Positions 53,265 to 63,189 of a DNA stretch of 64,000 nt are shown in pieces. Under the pieces are notes generated by a model. The model was given only the letters and a program-made list of their open reading frames with translations, did no database searches and was not told the origin of the DNA. A program made the translations under genes and the position numbers. The DNA comes from Gemmatimonadota bacterium (GTDB lineage: Bacteria > Gemmatimonadota > Gemmatimonadetes > Gemmatimonadales > GWC2-71-9): assembly GCA_003222035.1 (NCBI GenBank), contig QHUS01000065.1, forward strand, positions 1 to 64,000, read 5' to 3'. Numbering within the stretch: the first letter of the stretch is position 1; each line of letters begins with the position of its first letter.

Positions 53265-54220
53265 CCGGGCCGCCACGCGATGAGAATCTTCCCCACATTG
53301 CGGTTCTCTCGCATGCGCTGGAACGCATCGGCCGCGCGCTCCGCGGGGAACACCGCGTCCACGATCACTCGCATCGCGCCGTCCCCCAACGCGGGGAGCA
53401 GCTCTTCCTTGAACCGTTTCACGATCGTCGCCTTTTCGGCGCGACTGCGGGCCCGGAGCGTCGAGCCCACGATCCGGGCTCGCTTGCGCATCAGCAGGCC
53501 GAGATCGAGGTCCGCGTCGGCGCCCGACATGGTCGCGATGATCACGATCCGGCCTCCCGCCTTGAGTACCTTGAGGTCCCCCGCAAGGCTCGCACGGCCC
53601 ACGGGATCGAGCACGACGTCCACGGCCTCCCGCCCCCACCGGGCGTCGATCTCCGCCGCGAAGTCGCGCCGCGACGTATCGAGCACCAGGTCCGCGCCCG
53701 CAGACGCGATGGCTGGAACCTTGTCCGCGCTGCGCGTCGTCGCTGCAACCCGTGCGCCGCTGTGCTTGGCGACCTGGATGGCCGCGAGGCCCACGCCCGA
53801 GGCGCCCGCGTGAATCAGCACGGTCGCCCCCGGTGCGATGCCCGCCTCCATGACGAGATTCGCGAAGGCGGTGAGAAACGCCTCGGGAATCCCCGCGGCG
53901 GGCACCAGGTCGAGACCGGCGGGCGCCGGAAACACCTGTCCCGTCGGCGCGGCAACGTACTCGGCGTGGCCGCCACCCGCCAGCAACGCGCAGACGCGCT
54001 CGCCGGTGTCGTCGCGTGTGCCCGACACTTCGAGACCTGGGATGCTCGATTCCCCCGACGGCGGCGGATAGCGACCGGCGATCTGTAGCAGGTCCGCGCG
54101 ATTCACTCCCGACGCCGTGACCCGGATCAGGATCTCACCGGTGGCGGGCTCGGGCTGAGCCGTTTCGGGGAGCGACACCGCATAGCGATCCTGTCGCTCG
54201 ATTGCCTGCAGGTATCTCAT
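53261..54220 (-). CDS. NADPH:quinone oxidoreductase, PIG3/MDR type
   Basis: A 319-residue zinc-free member of the medium-chain dehydrogenases. GVNRADLLQIAGRYPPPSG is typical of the PIG3 group, and VLIHAGASGVGLAAIQVAKHSGA is the cofactor fold. It reduces quinones or reactive carbonyls with NADPH. The ATG at 54220 is 51 bases from the start of the divergent tag gene. It is translationally coupled to the beta-propeller gene. Confidence 0.9.
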   Translation of the reverse strand: MRYLQAIERQDRYAVSLPETAQPEPATGEILIRVTASGVNRADLLQIAGRYPPPSGESSIPGLEVSGTRDDTGERVCALLAGGGHAEYVAAPTGQVFPAPAGLDLVPAAGIPEAFLTAFANLVMEAGIAPGATVLIHAGASGVGLAAIQVAKHSGARVAATTRSADKVPAIASAGADLVLDTSRRDFAAEIDARWGREAVDVVLDPVGRASLAGDLKVLKAGGRIVIIATMSGADADLDLGLLMRKRARIVGSTLRARSRAEKATIVKRFKEELLPALGDGAMRVIVDAVFPAERAADAFQRMRENRNVGKILIAWRPG

Positions 54221-54270
54221 GGACGCGAATACTAGCCGCGCGGGCAGGCACCGTGCAAAATTTCGCACCT

Positions 54271-54849
54271 ATGAAGCAGCGCTGCTGGACCGGGGACGAT
54301 TCCGATCCCCTGATGCTCGCCTACCACGACGACGAGTGGGGCGTTCCGCTTCGCGACGACCAGGACCTGTTCGCGAAGCTCATGCTGGACGGCTTCCAGG
54401 CCGGGCTTTCCTGGCGCACGATCCTGCACAAACGCGCTCGCTTCCTCGAGGTCTTCGACGGCTTCGATCCCGAGCGCATGGCACGCTACGACCGCAAGAA
54501 GATCACCCAGCTCCTCAAGGATCCGGGCATCGTGCGCAACCGCCAGAAGGTCCAGGCGGCGGTCTCGAACGCCCGTGGTTTCCTCGCGTTTCAGGCTCGG
54601 GAAGGGTCGTTCGGGACGTTTCTCTGGAGCTTCGTCGGTGGATCGCCCAAGCAGAACCACCGGCGCTCGCTCCGGGACCTGCCCGCGCGCACACGCGAGT
54701 CGGACGCCATGAGCGAAGCCCTCGTGGAGCGCGGGTTCCACTTCGTCGGACCCACCATCTGCTACGCGTTCATGCAGGCCGTCGGCATGGTGAACGACCA
54801 CCTCGTGACCTGTTTCCGTCACCGCGAGCTGCAGCGCCTCAGTGACTGA
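54271..54849 (+). CDS. tag: DNA-3-methyladenine glycosylase I
   Basis: A 192-residue repair enzyme. Cys5, His19, His177 and Cys181 match the four zinc ligands of E. coli Tag (motifs RCWTGDD, AYHDDEWG and DHLVTCFRH). FQAGLSWRTILHKR and GPTICYAFMQAVGMVNDH are family hallmarks. It excises 3-methyladenine from alkylated DNA. The end overlaps the GTG of the MFS gene by 8 bases. Confidence 0.95.
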   Translation: MKQRCWTGDDSDPLMLAYHDDEWGVPLRDDQDLFAKLMLDGFQAGLSWRTILHKRARFLEVFDGFDPERMARYDRKKITQLLKDPGIVRNRQKVQAAVSNARGFLAFQAREGSFGTFLWSFVGGSPKQNHRRSLRDLPARTRESDAMSEALVERGFHFVGPTICYAFMQAVGMVNDHLVTCFRHRELQRLSD

Positions 54850-56140
54850 CGCGTCCACCGCCGCCGCACTCGAAGCCGCGACGCTGCGGCGGGTCACCCG
54901 CCGTCTCATCCCGTTCATGTTCGTGCTGTACATCGCGAACTATCTGGATCGCGTGAACGTCAGTTTCGCGGCGCTCCACATGAACCGCGACCTGGGGTTC
55001 AGCGGGGCGGCATACGGACTCGGCGCCGGCATGTTCTTTCTGGGCTACTGCCTGTTTCAGGTCCCGAGCAACCTCGTTCTCGCGCGGGTCGGCGCGCGGC
55101 GCTGGATCGGGAGCCTGATGATCGTGTGGGGCACGATCGCCTCGGCCATGATGCTGGTGCGCGGGGTTGCGAGCTTTTACACGTTGCGCGCCCTGCTCGG
55201 CGTGGTCGAGGCAGGTTTTTTTCCGGGCATGATTCTCTATCTCACCTACTGGTTCCCCGCAGTCGAGCGCGCCCGCGCGGTCGCGAGCTTCATGACCGCG
55301 ATTCCCGTCTCGGGCGTCGTCGGCGGTCCGCTCTCGGGCGCCTTGCTCGGCCTGAACGGCGTCGCTGGCCTCGCGGGCTGGCAATGGCTCTTCCTGCTCG
55401 AAGGATTGCCCTCGGTGCTACTCGGCGCGGCTGCGTTGTGGTACCTGACCGACCGGCCGGCAGACGCCCGCTGGCTCCCCGCCGAGGGACGCGCCTGGCT
55501 CGTGGAACGGCTGCGCCGGGACCAGTCGTCAGGCGGTGAGGAGGCGGGGCGCACGCGCGCCAGCCTCCGCCAGGGGCTGCAGGACGGCGTCGTCTGGCGG
55601 CTGGGGCTCCTCTACTTCCTTATTATCGCCGGACTGTACGGTCAGGGACTGTGGCTGCCGCAGATCATCAAGGGCTCGTCGCAGTTGAGCGATTTGACCG
55701 TGGGATTGCTGTCGGTGGCGCCGGCGCTGGTCGCGGCGGTCGCAATGGTCGCGTGGGGCGCGCGCTCCGACCGGACCGGCGAACGGCACCTGCACGTCGC
55801 CGCACCCCTCGCGGCAGGAGCCGTGGGGTTCCTCGCGACTGCCGTGACGCGCGACGTCCCCCTGCTCGCCACGGCCGCCCTGTCGCTTTCCGCGGTCGGC
55901 TTCACCAGCGCGCTGGGGCCGTTTTGGGCGCTCCCGACCGCCTTTCTCCGCGGCACCGCGGCCGCCGGCGGCATCGCGTTGATTAACGCTCTCGGGAACG
56001 TGGCCGGTCTCGCGAGCCCGTATCTCGTCGGGCTCGTGAAGGACGCGACCGGCGGATACGCCGGCGCGCTGATCGTGCTGGCGCTGCTGATGCTCGCGGG
56101 CGCGACCCTCGCGCTCGCGTTGCGCCGCGCCCCGCGCTAG
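54842..56140 (+). CDS. MFS transporter of the ACS (anion:cation symporter) family
   Basis: A 432-residue transporter with about 12 hydrophobic segments. LYIANYLDRVNVSFAALHMNRDLG is the ACS hallmark in helix 1, and the intracellular loop pattern LVLARVGARRWIG sits between helices 2 and 3. Members import organic anions such as hexuronates, phthalate or vitamins with protons or sodium. The GTG at 54842 overlaps the tag stop. The stop shares a palindromic CTAG with the stop of the convergent amidase (56137-56140). Confidence 0.92.
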   Translation: MTDASTAAALEAATLRRVTRRLIPFMFVLYIANYLDRVNVSFAALHMNRDLGFSGAAYGLGAGMFFLGYCLFQVPSNLVLARVGARRWIGSLMIVWGTIASAMMLVRGVASFYTLRALLGVVEAGFFPGMILYLTYWFPAVERARAVASFMTAIPVSGVVGGPLSGALLGLNGVAGLAGWQWLFLLEGLPSVLLGAAALWYLTDRPADARWLPAEGRAWLVERLRRDQSSGGEEAGRTRASLRQGLQDGVVWRLGLLYFLIIAGLYGQGLWLPQIIKGSSQLSDLTVGLLSVAPALVAAVAMVAWGARSDRTGERHLHVAAPLAAGAVGFLATAVTRDVPLLATAALSLSAVGFTSALGPFWALPTAFLRGTAAAGGIALINALGNVAGLASPYLVGLVKDATGGYAGALIVLALLMLAGATLALALRRAPR

Positions 56141-57783
56141 GGCCGGCCACCGGCTAGGTCGGCCGAAGGAGCGAAGCGCGGCGGTCGGCGCGCCTTGGTC
56201 GCCTGCTCGTACGCGTACGCGAACTTGATGAGGAGGCCCTCGCTCCACGGGCGCCCGACGAACGAGAGACCCACCGGCAGCCCACGTACGAAGCCCATTG
56301 GCACCGTCACATGAGGATAGCCGGCGACCGCCGCGGGGCTCGAGAAGCTGCCGCCGCCGCCCGGATCGCCGTTCACGAGGTCGGTGAGCGAGGCGGGACC
56401 GCCGGTCGGCGCGATCAGCGCGTCGAACTTCTGGTCGGCCATCACGGCGTCGATCCCCTGCGTGCGCATCAGCAGGTGGTTCTTGTCGAGCGCTTTCAGG
56501 TAGTCCTGGTCCGTGAGGGGTCCCTTTGCCTGCGCCTGCACAAATATTTCTTGGCCGAAATAGATCAGCTCCCTGTCCTTCGCGTGCTCGTTGAACGCGA
56601 TCAGGTCCTCGAGCGTCTTGGCACCGCTGCCAGGCGCCCACTCCGCCAGATACCGATTCAGATCCGTCTTGAACTCGTACAGCAGCACGACGAACTCCGA
56701 GTCGTCCGTCTGGCCCGCCGTGGCGATGTCCGCGGGATCGACGATGACCGCGCCCGCCCGTTTGAGGACGTCGAGCGCGGCTTCCATGAGCGCGTCGGTG
56801 CCGGGGCTGTACCCCATGAAATGGGAACGGCACACGCCCAGCCGCGCGCCCTTCAGTCCATTCGCGTCGAGGAACGTCGTGTAGTCAGTGCGTGACTGCC
56901 CTGCGCTGGCGGTCGTCGCCTCGTCACGGGCATCGACCCCGGTCAGCGCGCCGAGCAAGGTCGCCGCGTCGGCCACGGTCCGTGCCATGGGGCCCGCCGT
57001 GTCCTGGCTGTGAGCGATCGGGATGATGCCCGAGCGGCTCACGAGTCCGAGTGTCGGCTTGATGCCCACGATCCCACAGCACGTGGACGGCGAGACGATC
57101 GAGCCATCGGTCTCGGTGCCGATCGCCACCGCGCACAGATTGGCCGACACCGCGACGCCCGAGCCCGAGCTCGACCCCGAGGGCGTCCGATCGAGCGCGT
57201 AGGGATTGCGGCACTGGCCGCCCCGGCCGCTCCAACCGCTCGACGAATGGGTGGAGCGGAAGTTGGCCCACTCCGACAGGTTCGCCTTGCCGAGGATCAC
57301 CGCGCCGGCGGCGCGCAGGCGATCGACGATGAAGGCATCGCGCGGCGGAGTCACGCCCGCGAGCGCGAGCGAGCCGGCCGTGGTCAGCATCCGATCCCGC
57401 GTAGCCACGTTGTCCTTCACCAGCACCGGAATCCCGTGCAGCGGTCCGCGCGCGCCCTTGGCCTTGCGCTCCGCGTCCAGTGCCGCGGCTTGTGCCAGTG
57501 CGTCGGGATTCGGCTCGAGGACCGCCCGCAGGGCGGGCCCCTTGCGATCCAGCTCGTCGATGCGCTGGAGGTAGGCGGTCACCAGCGAGCGCGCGCTGTA
57601 CTTCCCCGACGCCATGCCCGCCTGCAGGTCGGCAATGGTCGCTTCTTCGAGCTCGAACGGAGCGGTTGCCGGTGGGCTGACGCCGGGCGCCAGCCCGGGG
57701 ATTCCGGGACTCGCCGTCGCCAGCGTCCCGCTTGCGGTCGCGATCTCGAGAAACGCGCGGCGGTCCAGTGTCCAGTCTCTCAT
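56137..57783 (-). CDS. Amidase, amidase signature family
   Basis: A 548-residue protein. Lys123, the Ser of SGSSSGSG at about 204-206, and the nucleophile Ser228 in GTETDGSI form the Ser-cisSer-Lys triad. The N-terminus (RDWTLDRRAFLEIATASG) looks like a Tat signal with a twin Arg, and the mature part begins near residue 40, so it may act outside the cytoplasm. The enzyme hydrolyses an amide or peptide amide, with broad family specificity. It is divergent from the DDAH-family gene (76 bases). Confidence 0.92.
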   Translation of the reverse strand: MRDWTLDRRAFLEIATASGTLATASPGIPGLAPGVSPPATAPFELEEATIADLQAGMASGKYSARSLVTAYLQRIDELDRKGPALRAVLEPNPDALAQAAALDAERKAKGARGPLHGIPVLVKDNVATRDRMLTTAGSLALAGVTPPRDAFIVDRLRAAGAVILGKANLSEWANFRSTHSSSGWSGRGGQCRNPYALDRTPSGSSSGSGVAVSANLCAVAIGTETDGSIVSPSTCCGIVGIKPTLGLVSRSGIIPIAHSQDTAGPMARTVADAATLLGALTGVDARDEATTASAGQSRTDYTTFLDANGLKGARLGVCRSHFMGYSPGTDALMEAALDVLKRAGAVIVDPADIATAGQTDDSEFVVLLYEFKTDLNRYLAEWAPGSGAKTLEDLIAFNEHAKDRELIYFGQEIFVQAQAKGPLTDQDYLKALDKNHLLMRTQGIDAVMADQKFDALIAPTGGPASLTDLVNGDPGGGGSFSSPAAVAGYPHVTVPMGFVRGLPVGLSFVGRPWSEGLLIKFAYAYEQATKARRPPRFAPSADLAGGRP

Positions 57784-57800
57784 GGCGGTCTCCTGGTCGA

Positions 57801-57829
57801 ATGACAGACGCCGGGAACGTGGCTAAACT
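57801..57829 (+). promoter_or_regulatory. Candidate sigma70-type promoter for the DDAH-family gene
   Basis: ATGACA (57801-57806) and TAAACT (57824-57829) are separated by 17 bases, close to the housekeeping consensus. The expected start is near 57836, about 24 bases ahead of the ATG at 57860. Confidence 0.45.
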
Positions 57830-57859
57830 TGCTGCGACCCGGGACCCGCGGCCAGCAAA

Positions 57860-58753
57860 ATGGGGCAGATCGTCGGAGGACAATCGGACGTCGGCAGGCT
57901 GCGCCGGGTCCTGGTGAAGCACGCGCGCGACGCGTTCGGCGACGCCCCGTCGGTCGAGCGCCAGTGGCACGACCTGCGCTATCTCGCCCCACCCGCCGTC
58001 CCTGCGGCGATCGCCGAGTATGACGGTTTTCTTACGCTCCTCGAGGCGGCCGGCGTCGAGCCGCGCCTCCTGCCACCCGACGGAAGCGTGGGCCTGGACT
58101 CGCTCTACGCCCGGGATGTCTCCGTCGTCTGCGACCGTGGCGTCATTCTGTGTCGCATGGGCAAGCCCCAGCGGCGGACCGAGACGGCCGCGCAGGAGGC
58201 CGCCTTCGACGCCGCGGGCATCCCGATTCGAGGCCGCATCGGGGACGACGGTACCCTGGAGGGCGGGGATGTCTGCTGGATCGACGAGCGCACGCTGGCC
58301 GTGGGCCGGGGCTACCGGACCAACGATGCCGGGATCCGGCAACTCACCGAGCTGGTCCGCGATTGCGTCGACGAAGTCGTGGTGGTGCCCCTGCCTCACT
58401 GGCGCGGGCCCGAGGACGTGTTCCACCTGATGTCGATCGTGAGCCCGATCGACCGGGACCTGTTCCTCGTCTACGCACCGCTCCTGCCGGTCCCCTTTCG
58501 TGAGGTGTTGCTCTCCCGCGGCATCGAGCTGATCGAGGTGCCGGAGCCGGAGTTCGACACGCTGGGGTGCAACGTGCTGGCAATCGCGCCCCGCGAGGTG
58601 CTGATGGTGGCGGGTAATCCGCAAACGCGCGGCCGGCTCGAGGGGGCCGGCGTGGCGGTGCGGGAGTTCGCCGGTCGGGAGATCTGCCTGAAGGGGGGCG
58701 GTGGGCCGACGTGCCTCACCCGGCCGCTGGTCCGGGATCGGTGTGACGTGTGA
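57860..58753 (+). CDS. Dimethylarginine dimethylaminohydrolase / arginine deiminase-fold hydrolase
   Basis: A 297-residue enzyme of the amidinotransferase fold. Candidate catalytic residues are Glu134 and Asp137 in LEGGDVCW, His189 in EDVFHLMS and the nucleophile Cys285 in GGPTCLTRP. This set and the Asp in LYARDVSVV match DDAH. It cleaves methylated arginines to citrulline and methylamines, or acts as an arginine-family hydrolase. A good promoter candidate lies just upstream. A TATATT box and the small lipoprotein gene follow it. Confidence 0.88.
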   Translation: MGQIVGGQSDVGRLRRVLVKHARDAFGDAPSVERQWHDLRYLAPPAVPAAIAEYDGFLTLLEAAGVEPRLLPPDGSVGLDSLYARDVSVVCDRGVILCRMGKPQRRTETAAQEAAFDAAGIPIRGRIGDDGTLEGGDVCWIDERTLAVGRGYRTNDAGIRQLTELVRDCVDEVVVVPLPHWRGPEDVFHLMSIVSPIDRDLFLVYAPLLPVPFREVLLSRGIELIEVPEPEFDTLGCNVLAIAPREVLMVAGNPQTRGRLEGAGVAVREFAGREICLKGGGGPTCLTRPLVRDRCDV

Positions 58754-58811
58754 CCCCCCGACGGCGGTCGCTCGTCGTATATTGCGGCCGAACCCCCTCT
58801 CTTGGAGGCCC

Positions 58812-59018
58812 ATGTCGAAGCAGGCCATCTTGGCGGTCGCGCTGGCGTGCGCGCTGGCTGCGTGCGGTGGGAAGGAGCACCGGGCCAAGGCAGGCCCAGC
58901 CGCGCGATCCAGCCAGCCGGCGGCGACCCGGTCCCAGAGCCCTCCGTCTACGTCGCAGAAAAAGAAGACGACCAAACCCGATACAACCCGGGGGAAGAAC
59001 CCCTTGACCAACAACTAG
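58812..59018 (+). CDS. Small lipoprotein
   Basis: A 68-residue protein with a signal peptide and the lipobox LAAC (MSKQAILAVALACALAAC). The mature tail is short, Ser/Thr/Lys-rich and disordered (STSQKKKTTKPDTTRGK). The ATG at 58812 follows TTGGAGGCCC, a good ribosome binding site. Function unknown. It lies 10 bases from the stop of the convergent TPR gene. Confidence 0.75.
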   Translation: MSKQAILAVALACALAACGGKEHRAKAGPAARSSQPAATRSQSPPSTSQKKKTTKPDTTRGKNPLTNN

Positions 59019-59027
59019 GACGGCGGG

Positions 59028-60326
59028 TCAGGCCGAGGATCGGCGCAACTCGGCGTCGGCACGGTCGCGCTCCACGGCTTCGCCCAGCGAGTCGAACAAC
59101 TCCCGGGCGCGTTCGAGGTATGCGCGGGCCTCTTCCTGCTGGCCCAATTTGCTGTGGAACTGTCCGTAGGCGAAGTACACCTGCGCCTCGGTTGCGACCG
59201 AGCGCTCGAGCGCCTTGGCCAACTCGATCGCCTGCTCGAAGAACACGAAGCCCGTTTCGTCACCCTGGGCGCCGCGCAGCCGGCCCATGAGCGTGTAGAT
59301 CTGCGCCAGATGGCGAATCAGATTCGCGGCGATGGCGACCTCTTCGGCGCGGCGCAGCTCGGCCTCGGCTTCGAGCAGCCGGCCTGCCTCGAGATCGAGC
59401 GCCGCGAGGTTCACGCGGATCGACAGCTCCAGCCCCGCGTCCCGGGGCGCCCGCTGCACCCAGGCCAGGGCTTCGCGGTAAGCCGCGGACGCGGCATCGT
59501 ACCGCCCGAGCTGGGCGTCCAGGCGACCCTGCTCGTTCAGCACGCGCGCCATTTCGTCGGGGGGACCGGCGGATTCGAATCGCTCGCGGGCGCGTCGCAG
59601 GTAGTCGCCCGCCGCGGCAAGGTCGTGCTGTTTCCGCGCCAGCACCCCGAGCTGACGCTCCAGCCGGCCGGCGCGCGGGGCGTCTTGCGCGGCGTCGGCC
59701 AGCCGCAGGCCGCGGCTGTACCACGCATGCGTGCCCGCCCATTGTCCCTGTGCGAGGGCGGCTTCGCCCAACCCCTCGGACGCCGCCGTCGCACCGGCCT
59801 GGTCAAACTCTCCCTCGGCGAGCGCGAGCGAACGCTGGAAGTGCCGCGCCCCCTCGGCGTACTCGCCGAGCGCGAGACGGACGTAGCCGAGGGCGCGCAA
59901 TGCCTCCACCTCGGGGCGACGGTCCTGCAGCTGCTCGGCGACGTGCAGGGCCACCTCGTACCACGCGCGCGCCTGGGTGAGCCGGCCACCTTCCTCCTCG
60001 AGGTGGCCGGCGCGCAACAACGCGGCCACCACGCCCGGTGCGTCCCCGCGCTGCTGGCTGTCGAGGGCGTCGGCGTACGCCTTGAACAGCTCCTGGATGT
60101 GCTCCGCGATACGGTGGAACGCCTGCGGCATCCGGCGGCGCAGCTCGTCCAGGTCGACACCTCGCTTTCCCAACGTGAGGTAGGGTCCCGAGCTGGCCCA
60201 CAGCTTGCGCTCATCCGGTCGCGAGATGGAGACCAGGAGCGCACGCAGGGGGGTGAGCGCCTCGAGCTCGGGCAGCAGCGCGAGCGCTTTCTCGACCCGA
60301 ATGGGCGGGAGGTGGGGCTCGGTCAC
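59028..60326 (-). CDS. Tetratricopeptide repeat protein at the end of the stress operon
   Basis: A 432-residue, soluble helical protein. After an N-terminal region ([18 protein letters not shown]), residues 110-410 are TPR-type repeats with W/LG/Y/A/F/A/Y/P-like spacing: [61 protein letters not shown]. The GTG at 60326 overlaps the stop of the sigma54 activator gene (GTGA), so it is translated with it. TPRs mediate protein contact, here perhaps with the activator or the phosphatase. No catalytic domain seen. Confidence 0.85.
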   Translation of the reverse strand: MTEPHLPPIRVEKALALLPELEALTPLRALLVSISRPDERKLWASSGPYLTLGKRGVDLDELRRRMPQAFHRIAEHIQELFKAYADALDSQQRGDAPGVVAALLRAGHLEEEGGRLTQARAWYEVALHVAEQLQDRRPEVEALRALGYVRLALGEYAEGARHFQRSLALAEGEFDQAGATAASEGLGEAALAQGQWAGTHAWYSRGLRLADAAQDAPRAGRLERQLGVLARKQHDLAAAGDYLRRARERFESAGPPDEMARVLNEQGRLDAQLGRYDAASAAYREALAWVQRAPRDAGLELSIRVNLAALDLEAGRLLEAEAELRRAEEVAIAANLIRHLAQIYTLMGRLRGAQGDETGFVFFEQAIELAKALERSVATEAQVYFAYGQFHSKLGQQEEARAYLERARELFDSLGEAVERDRADAELRRSSA

Positions 60327-61738
60327 AACCCGTACTCTTTCATCTTGCGCGTCAGCGTGTTGCGATGGATGCCAAGGATCTCCGCAGCGGCGCCGATCTG
60401 CCCGTTCGTGTGGGACAGGACGCGGGCGATGTGCCGAGCCTCCGCCTCCGCCAACGTCAGCAGGCCACCGCGGGGCCGGTCTCCAAGCGCCGGCTCCTCG
60501 CCCCGGAGCTCCTCGGGCAGCTGCTCGGCTCGTATGGTCCGGTCGGTGGCCACGATGACGGCGCGCTCGATCACGTTGCGGAGCTCGCGCACGTTGCCGA
60601 CCCAGGCGTGGTTGCGTAGCAGCTCCAGCGCGCGATCGGAGATCGCCTCGATCTGCTTGCCGTAGCGCCGGGCAAACTGGCCGACGAAGTGTGCGGTGAG
60701 CAGGAAGAGGTCGTCGCCCCGCTCCGCCAGCGTGGGGAGCCGGATGGTCACGACGGCGAGGCGGTAGTAGAGATCCTCGCGGAAGCGTCCCTGCTTGATC
60801 GCCTCCTTCAGATCGCGATTGGTTGCCGCGATGAGGCGCACGTCGATGGGGATCGTTTCGCTACCGCCCACGCGCTCGATCTCACGCTCCTGCACGGCGC
60901 GGAGGATCTTGGCCTGCAACGCGAGACTCATGTCGGCGATCTCGTCGAGGAACAGCGTGCCGCTCCCCGCCTGCTCGAAGCGACCGATCTTGCGCGTGAT
61001 GGCGCCGGTGAACGCGCCCTTCTCGTGGCCGAACAGCTCGCTCTCGAGAAGGTTCTCGGGGATCGCGGCACAGTTGACCGCGACGAAGGCGCCCGCCGCG
61101 TGCGGCCCGTTCACGTGAATGGTGCGGGCCACGACCTCCTTGCCAGTACCGGACTCTCCCTGCACCAGGACGGTGGCCGGACTCCCGGCAACTCGCGCCA
61201 GGAGCTTGTAGACCTCGAGCATGGCGGCGCTCTGCCCGACGAGCGCGTACGGACCGACCGCGTGGGCCTCGACGGCGGGGAGGGGGATTGCCGCCTCGCC
61301 GGTCGCCGACCGGAGTCGATCGAGGGCCCGGACCAGCTCCTCACGGCGCAGCGGCAGGGAGAGGAGATCCAGCACTCCCGATTTCTCGGCGCGCAGCACC
61401 AGGCCCATGGACGGCGCCTGGACGGCGGCGATCAGGCGGGGGCCGCCCGGTGTCGCGCGCAACGAGTCGACCCACCAGGACAGGTCGTCGTCCGGGTGCT
61501 CGCCCAGCACCGCCACCACGACGTCCCAGCGGCGACCGGCCAGCTGTCGCACGGCGCGCGGCAGATCGGGCGCCGCATCCACCTCGAGCTGTCCGTCGTC
61601 CGCCCATTGCCGTAGGTTCTGCATGACGCCGCCGGCACTCCCCCCTTCGCCGGCGACTACGAGAATCCGCAAGCGCGGCACATCCTCCTTGCGCGGCGTC
61701 GCCGCTGAAACCGGCGGGTGCGCGGGAGTGAGGCTCAT
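60323..61738 (-). CDS. Sigma54-dependent transcriptional activator with a degenerate receiver domain
   Basis: 471 residues. Residues 22-142 resemble a response regulator, but the Asp that would be phosphorylated is not in place ([10 protein letters not shown]). Residues 165-395 are a AAA+ domain with Walker A GESGTGK (194-200), GAFTGA (241-246) and Walker B TLFLDE (261-266), then a Fis-type helix-turn-helix at the end ([18 protein letters not shown]). GAFTGA means it can contact sigma54 and open promoters. The degenerate receiver suggests a signal other than phosphorylation. The start overlaps the phosphatase gene by ATGA. Confidence 0.92.
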   Translation of the reverse strand: MSLTPAHPPVSAATPRKEDVPRLRILVVAGEGGSAGGVMQNLRQWADDGQLEVDAAPDLPRAVRQLAGRRWDVVVAVLGEHPDDDLSWWVDSLRATPGGPRLIAAVQAPSMGLVLRAEKSGVLDLLSLPLRREELVRALDRLRSATGEAAIPLPAVEAHAVGPYALVGQSAAMLEVYKLLARVAGSPATVLVQGESGTGKEVVARTIHVNGPHAAGAFVAVNCAAIPENLLESELFGHEKGAFTGAITRKIGRFEQAGSGTLFLDEIADMSLALQAKILRAVQEREIERVGGSETIPIDVRLIAATNRDLKEAIKQGRFREDLYYRLAVVTIRLPTLAERGDDLFLLTAHFVGQFARRYGKQIEAISDRALELLRNHAWVGNVRELRNVIERAVIVATDRTIRAEQLPEELRGEEPALGDRPRGGLLTLAEAEARHIARVLSHTNGQIGAAAEILGIHRNTLTRKMKEYGL

Positions 61739-62370
61739 CCCCCGGGCCCGGCGCCGCTCACAAACCGAGCAACCAGCGCGAGCGCATCATCCGTGCCTTT
61801 CCCATGCTGAGCGAGGATGTGGTCCGCCACCTGTTGCGGGGTTGCCTCGGGCGGGAGCCCTTCGGCGAAGCCCTCGCGGATGCCGTCGGTAGCGAAGATG
61901 AGGGTGTCGCCGGGCGCGACGCGCAGCGTTTCCGGCTGGAGCCGCGGCAGCTCCGATCCGACAATCCCGCCACGCGTGATGAGCGTCGCTCTGCGGCGTC
62001 GCGCTCCGTCGGTGCCATACAGGAGCGTGCCCTCCACGTTGCCCACGCCAAGCCACGTCAGCGACCGCTCATGCCGATTCACGAGCGCCAGGCTCAGCAC
62101 GGCGCCGCGGGTTCCGTGGAGCGCACGATGAGAGCGCTCGACGAGCGCCAGGGGTGATTCGCCGGCGTGCCGCTCGAGCGCGGTGACGGCAGCCCGGGCG
62201 GCGGCCGCGGCTTCCGCGCCATGTCCCAGGCCGTCGGCGACCGCCAGGAGCACCCCGCTCGCGATCGGTTTGACCAGGTGCACGTCCCCGCACTGCGCTT
62301 CTCCGGGAAGGGTCCGCATCGCCACGCCCCATTCGATCACGCGCGCCGTGCCGGGCGAGGTATCACGCAT
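61735..62370 (-). CDS. PP2C-type serine phosphatase (RsbX/RsbU-like)
   Basis: A 211-residue SpoIIE/PP2C domain. The metal Asp residues are in [11 protein letters not shown] and in [10 protein letters not shown], with AGDV-like CGDVHLV near the start. It resembles RsbX, the phosphatase that resets RsbR and RsbS in Bacillus stressosomes. Here it would dephosphorylate RsbR/RsbS, and it is coupled to the RsbT and activator genes by short overlaps. No PAS or other sensor is attached. Confidence 0.88.
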   Translation of the reverse strand: MRDTSPGTARVIEWGVAMRTLPGEAQCGDVHLVKPIASGVLLAVADGLGHGAEAAAAARAAVTALERHAGESPLALVERSHRALHGTRGAVLSLALVNRHERSLTWLGVGNVEGTLLYGTDGARRRRATLITRGGIVGSELPRLQPETLRVAPGDTLIFATDGIREGFAEGLPPEATPQQVADHILAQHGKGTDDALALVARFVSGAGPGG

Positions 62371-62773
62371 TCTGGCGCCGCCATTTCTTCATGGTGACGG
62401 TCGTGCCCTTCCCGACCCCCGAGCTCACGTCGAAATCGTCCATGAGGCGCCGCGCACCCGGCAGGCCGAGGCCCAGACCGCCCGACGTCGAGTAGCCGTC
62501 CTCGAGCGCGCGCTCCACGTCGCGGATCCCGGGCCCCTGATCGCGCGCCACGATCACGATGCCGCGGCGGTCGCCGTTGGCCACCAGGCTGAGCGTGACC
62601 TCCCCCCGCTTGGCGTACATGAGGATGTTGCGGGCGATTTCGGAAATCGCGGCGGCGATGACCGTCTGGTCGCCACTCGAGAATCCCGCGTGCGCCGCCA
62701 GATCGCGCCCGCGTTGTCGCGCGGTGACGACATCCACGTCGGCCGCGATCGGGATCAGCAGCTCGTCAGCCAC
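62363..62773 (-). CDS. rsbT: RsbT-like serine kinase (anti-sigma regulatory family)
   Basis: A 136-residue GHKL kinase. EIARNILMYAKRGEV is the N-box, ARDQGPGIRDVE the G1 box, and GGLGLGLPGARRLMDDF the G2 box. In the stressosome, RsbT is sequestered, phosphorylates RsbR/RsbS under stress, and is then released. The GTG at 62773 overlaps the RsbS stop by 8 bases, and the stop overlaps the phosphatase ATG by 8 bases. Confidence 0.92.
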   Translation of the reverse strand: MADELLIPIAADVDVVTARQRGRDLAAHAGFSSGDQTVIAAAISEIARNILMYAKRGEVTLSLVANGDRRGIVIVARDQGPGIRDVERALEDGYSTSGGLGLGLPGARRLMDDFDVSSGVGKGTTVTMKKWRRQNA

Positions 62774-63158
62774 GGTCTAGCCGCGCGGACCCGCGCTCGA
62801 TGCGGAGCTGCGTCTGGCGATCGAGAAACGCCAGACCCTCCTCGAGGTCGAGGGCGGTCGAAACCCCTTTGAGCGTCAGACCGAGCTGCACCATCGCGAA
62901 GGCGACCTCCGGCTGGATCCCGACGATCACGGTCTCGGAGCCGCGCAGACGCGCCATGTGGGCGATGTCCCGCAGCGTCCGCACCGCGAAGGAGTCCATC
63001 ACGTCCAGCGCTGTGACGTCGACGATCACACCGCGGGCGCGAAACCGCCCGACACGCTCGATCAACGCCTCACGCAGCTGCGAGAGATCCGCGTCGGTCA
63101 GCGCCGATTGGATCGATGCAATCAGGTAATGGCCCTGCTTGAGAATCGGAACTTCCAC
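62766..63158 (-). CDS. rsbS: RsbS-like STAS domain scaffold protein
   Basis: A 130-residue single STAS domain. DVMDSFAVRTL contains Ser56, the site RsbT phosphorylates in Bacillus RsbS. RGVIVDVTALD and IVGIQPEVAFAMVQLGL complete the fold. The GTG at 63158 has a GGAGGG ribosome binding site. RsbS forms the stressosome core with RsbR and holds RsbT. Confidence 0.92.
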   Translation of the reverse strand: MEVPILKQGHYLIASIQSALTDADLSQLREALIERVGRFRARGVIVDVTALDVMDSFAVRTLRDIAHMARLRGSETVIVGIQPEVAFAMVQLGLTLKGVSTALDLEEGLAFLDRQTQLRIERGSARLDRG

Positions 63159-63189
63159 CGGCCCTCCGATGACGGGGGTCCGCTGCCGC

